This document shows positions 5,352-6,168 of a DNA stretch of 6,168 nucleotides, one piece after another. The DNA is from Desulfobacterales bacterium. GTDB lineage: Bacteria > Desulfobacterota > Desulfobacteria > Desulfobacterales > 4be13. How positions within the stretch are numbered: the first letter of the stretch is position 1; the number at the start of each line of letters is the position of its first letter. Location: contig JAOZRQ010000159.1 of NCBI GenBank assembly GCA_029940115.1, positions 6,535-12,702 on the forward strand, in the 5' to 3' direction. The notes under the pieces were generated by a model. The model worked only from the letters and a program-made list of their open reading frames with translations. It was not told where the DNA came from and did not search any database. Position numbers and translations under genes: made by a program.

Positions 5352-5641
5352 CTAAAACTTTCCCCCCGATGATGCTATTGCCGGGTTTCTAAATCCGGCG
5401 GCGGGTACGGTCTGCTATTCATCCCGCCGGATTTATAGCAGACTGAATCAATATAATTAAGGTTTTGAAAAGGCCAAATAAAAAAACGGGCGTTCAGACG
5501 ATAAATCGAACCGGGAGGAACAATTTTTTTTTCCAATCAAGTGTAAGGAAAACCGTTTTTTCTGGTTAGAATTATAATAAGAACGAAGAGTACCTTTTGA
5601 TTACACTCAGATAATTTTTCACATCAATAATGATCCAGACA
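5352..5641. other. Non-coding spacer between repeat elements
   Basis: No credible frame is found in this stretch. It holds the alternative stem-loops at 5373-5443, a nine-T run at 5524-5532 preceded by CCGGGAGG, which lacks a start codon after it, and a weak inverted pair AGTGTAA (5540-5546) / TTACACT (5601-5607). The second half is AT-rich. Confidence 0.6.
5373..5443 (+). promoter_or_regulatory. Two mutually exclusive stem-loop arrangements
   Basis: Fold 1: TGCTAT (5373-5378) pairs with ATAGCA (5435-5440), and AAATCCGGCGG (5391-5401) pairs perfectly with CCGCCGGATTT (5424-5434). Fold 2: GCCGGGTTT (5380-5388) pairs with AAATCCGGC (5391-5399), and GTCTGCTAT (5410-5418) pairs with ATAGCAGAC (5435-5443). 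The folds share strands and exclude each other, as in attenuators, but no gene follows. It may equally be another repeat element. Confidence 0.5.
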
Positions 5642-5644
5642 TTA

Positions 5645-5804
5645 TCAGTAGATCCAAAAGTTTTCCCTCCACGCTTCTGGGGATCGGCAAATCCCCCGGA
5701 AATCGGAGATGCCGGAATCCCCGTTGCGGGCCGCTTCGGGCCGGCAACTCCGGGCCCTGGGCGGGGGATTTGGCAATCCCCCGCGAGCGTTTTGGATCTA
5801 CTGA
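5645..5804. repeat. 160-bp multi-arm palindromic element
   Basis: The ends TCAGTAGATCCAAAA and their reverse complement (5645-5659, 5790-5804) match perfectly, with TTA directly outside each end (5642-5644, 5805-5807) as a possible 3-bp target duplication. Three internal hairpins follow: GGGGAT/ATCCCC (5679-5696), a central stem 5723-5732 with 5739-5748 (9 of 10 pairs), and a perfect 10-bp stem GCGGGGGATT/AATCCCCCGC (5761-5784, loop TGGC). The G+C content is far above the flanks. It could be a MITE-like element or encode a structured RNA; no frame is credible. Confidence 0.7.
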
Positions 5805-5851
5805 TTATTTCCAGAATCAGGCCCTATGGTTTTTTGGGGCCATAAACGAAA

Positions 5852-6065
5852 GGAATCCGAGGAATCTGTGTCAATCTGCGGTTCGGAGCATTGACCCTCT
5901 GAACCGCTGATTGCCGCTGATGGAAAGGATTGCACTGATTTCTTTCAGCCAGCGGAATCCGAGGAATCTGTGTCAATCTGCGGTTTGGAGCATTGACCCT
6001 CTGAACCGCTGATTGCCGCTGATGAGAAGGATTGCACTGATTTCTTTCAATCAGCGGAATCTGCG
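5852..6065. repeat. 102-bp tandem repeat, two full units plus a partial one
   Basis: Units start at 5852, 5954 and 6056 with GGAATC and a constant 102-bp period; the third unit stops after about 10 bp. Units 1 and 2 differ at only a few sites. Each has a hairpin, in unit 1 CAATCTGCGGTTC (5872-5884) with GAACCGCTGATTG (5901-5913), 12 of 13 pairs. Because 102 is a multiple of 3, the minus strand stays open as a 34-residue repeat, which is not taken as a gene. Similar CTGATT/CGCTGA-rich units occur between genes in several phyla. Confidence 0.85.
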
Positions 6066-6109
6066 CCGACAATCGCTACAAGGATGTTGGATAAGAAGAT
6101 GATTTTTCT

Positions 6110-6134
6110 GATTATAACGGATTTAGGGGAGGCC
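6110..6134 (+). repeat. 25-bp dispersed element end, copy at window edge
   Basis: Identical over 25 bp to 4012-4036 and preceded by CT, as at the right end of the 330-bp element. It may be the left end of another full element running out of the window; the following 34 bases do not show the hexamer array. Confidence 0.85.
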
Positions 6135-6168
6135 CCAGCCTGTCATTCCGGGCGGTGCTGAGAAAAGG

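Noticed and set aside
5630..5845. 71-residue plus-strand frame
   Set aside because: It lies over the 160-bp palindrome, with Pro/Gly-rich sequence dictated by the hairpin arms.
5852..6065. CRISPR array
   Set aside because: The repeated units are contiguous and 102 bp long with no unique spacers, and no cas-like gene is present.
5824..6072. 82-residue minus-strand frame with a 34-residue repeat
   Set aside because: It is explained by the 102-bp tandem repeat, whose period is a multiple of three; no Shine-Dalgarno or recognisable fold.

Overview
The window looks like a chromosomal, repeat-rich accessory region of a Gram-negative bacterium. The best guess is a sulfate-reducing member of Desulfobacterota (Desulfobacterales type). 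That rests on the style of the dockerin-like tails (DVNGDNKIGLEEAVHIL in the broken gene, DVDGDGKIGITE in the protease), on a PPC plus carboxypeptidase-regulatory secreted protein, and on abundant short palindromes of the ATTCCC-N8-GGGAAT type. This assignment is from memory of such families; no search was run.

Layout. Positions 1-300 are non-coding: a 93-bp direct repeat at 128-bp spacing and four 20-bp palindromes. Positions 322-2520 (+) encode a secreted trypsin-like serine protease with two Calx-beta-like repeats, a nidogen-like beta domain and a C-terminal dockerin-like calcium-binding tail. Positions 2558-3475 (+) encode a ten-helix permease of the auxin efflux carrier (AEC) family, 37 bp downstream and probably on the same transcript. 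A 137-bp near-palindrome (3483-3619) separates the permease from a convergent minus-strand reading frame (3622-4140) for an Ala/Glu/Thr-rich protein of unknown function. Positions 4173-4953 (+) hold a decayed gene: half a dockerin-like domain, then, after a frameshift at a run of eight T, a PPC domain and a carboxypeptidase-regulatory-like domain.

From 4954 to the end (about 1.2 kb) I see no credible gene, only layered repeats. These are a 330-bp palindromic element (5022-5351) with matching ends and an 8-bp direct flanking repeat; a 149-bp TA-flanked inverted-repeat element nested inside it; a segment with two mutually exclusive foldings (5373-5443); a 160-bp multi-arm palindrome (5645-5804); a 102-bp tandem repeat (5852-6065); and a further copy of the 330-bp element's end at 6110-6134. 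A fourth copy of that end lies inside the minus-strand reading frame at 4012-4036.

How it fits together: the protease and the permease may be co-expressed, but nothing ties their functions. The rest is best read as a landing zone for small non-autonomous elements next to a decaying surface or secreted-protein gene. The strongest novel signal is the nested insertion at 5022-5351, where insertion order, ends and target duplications can be read directly.
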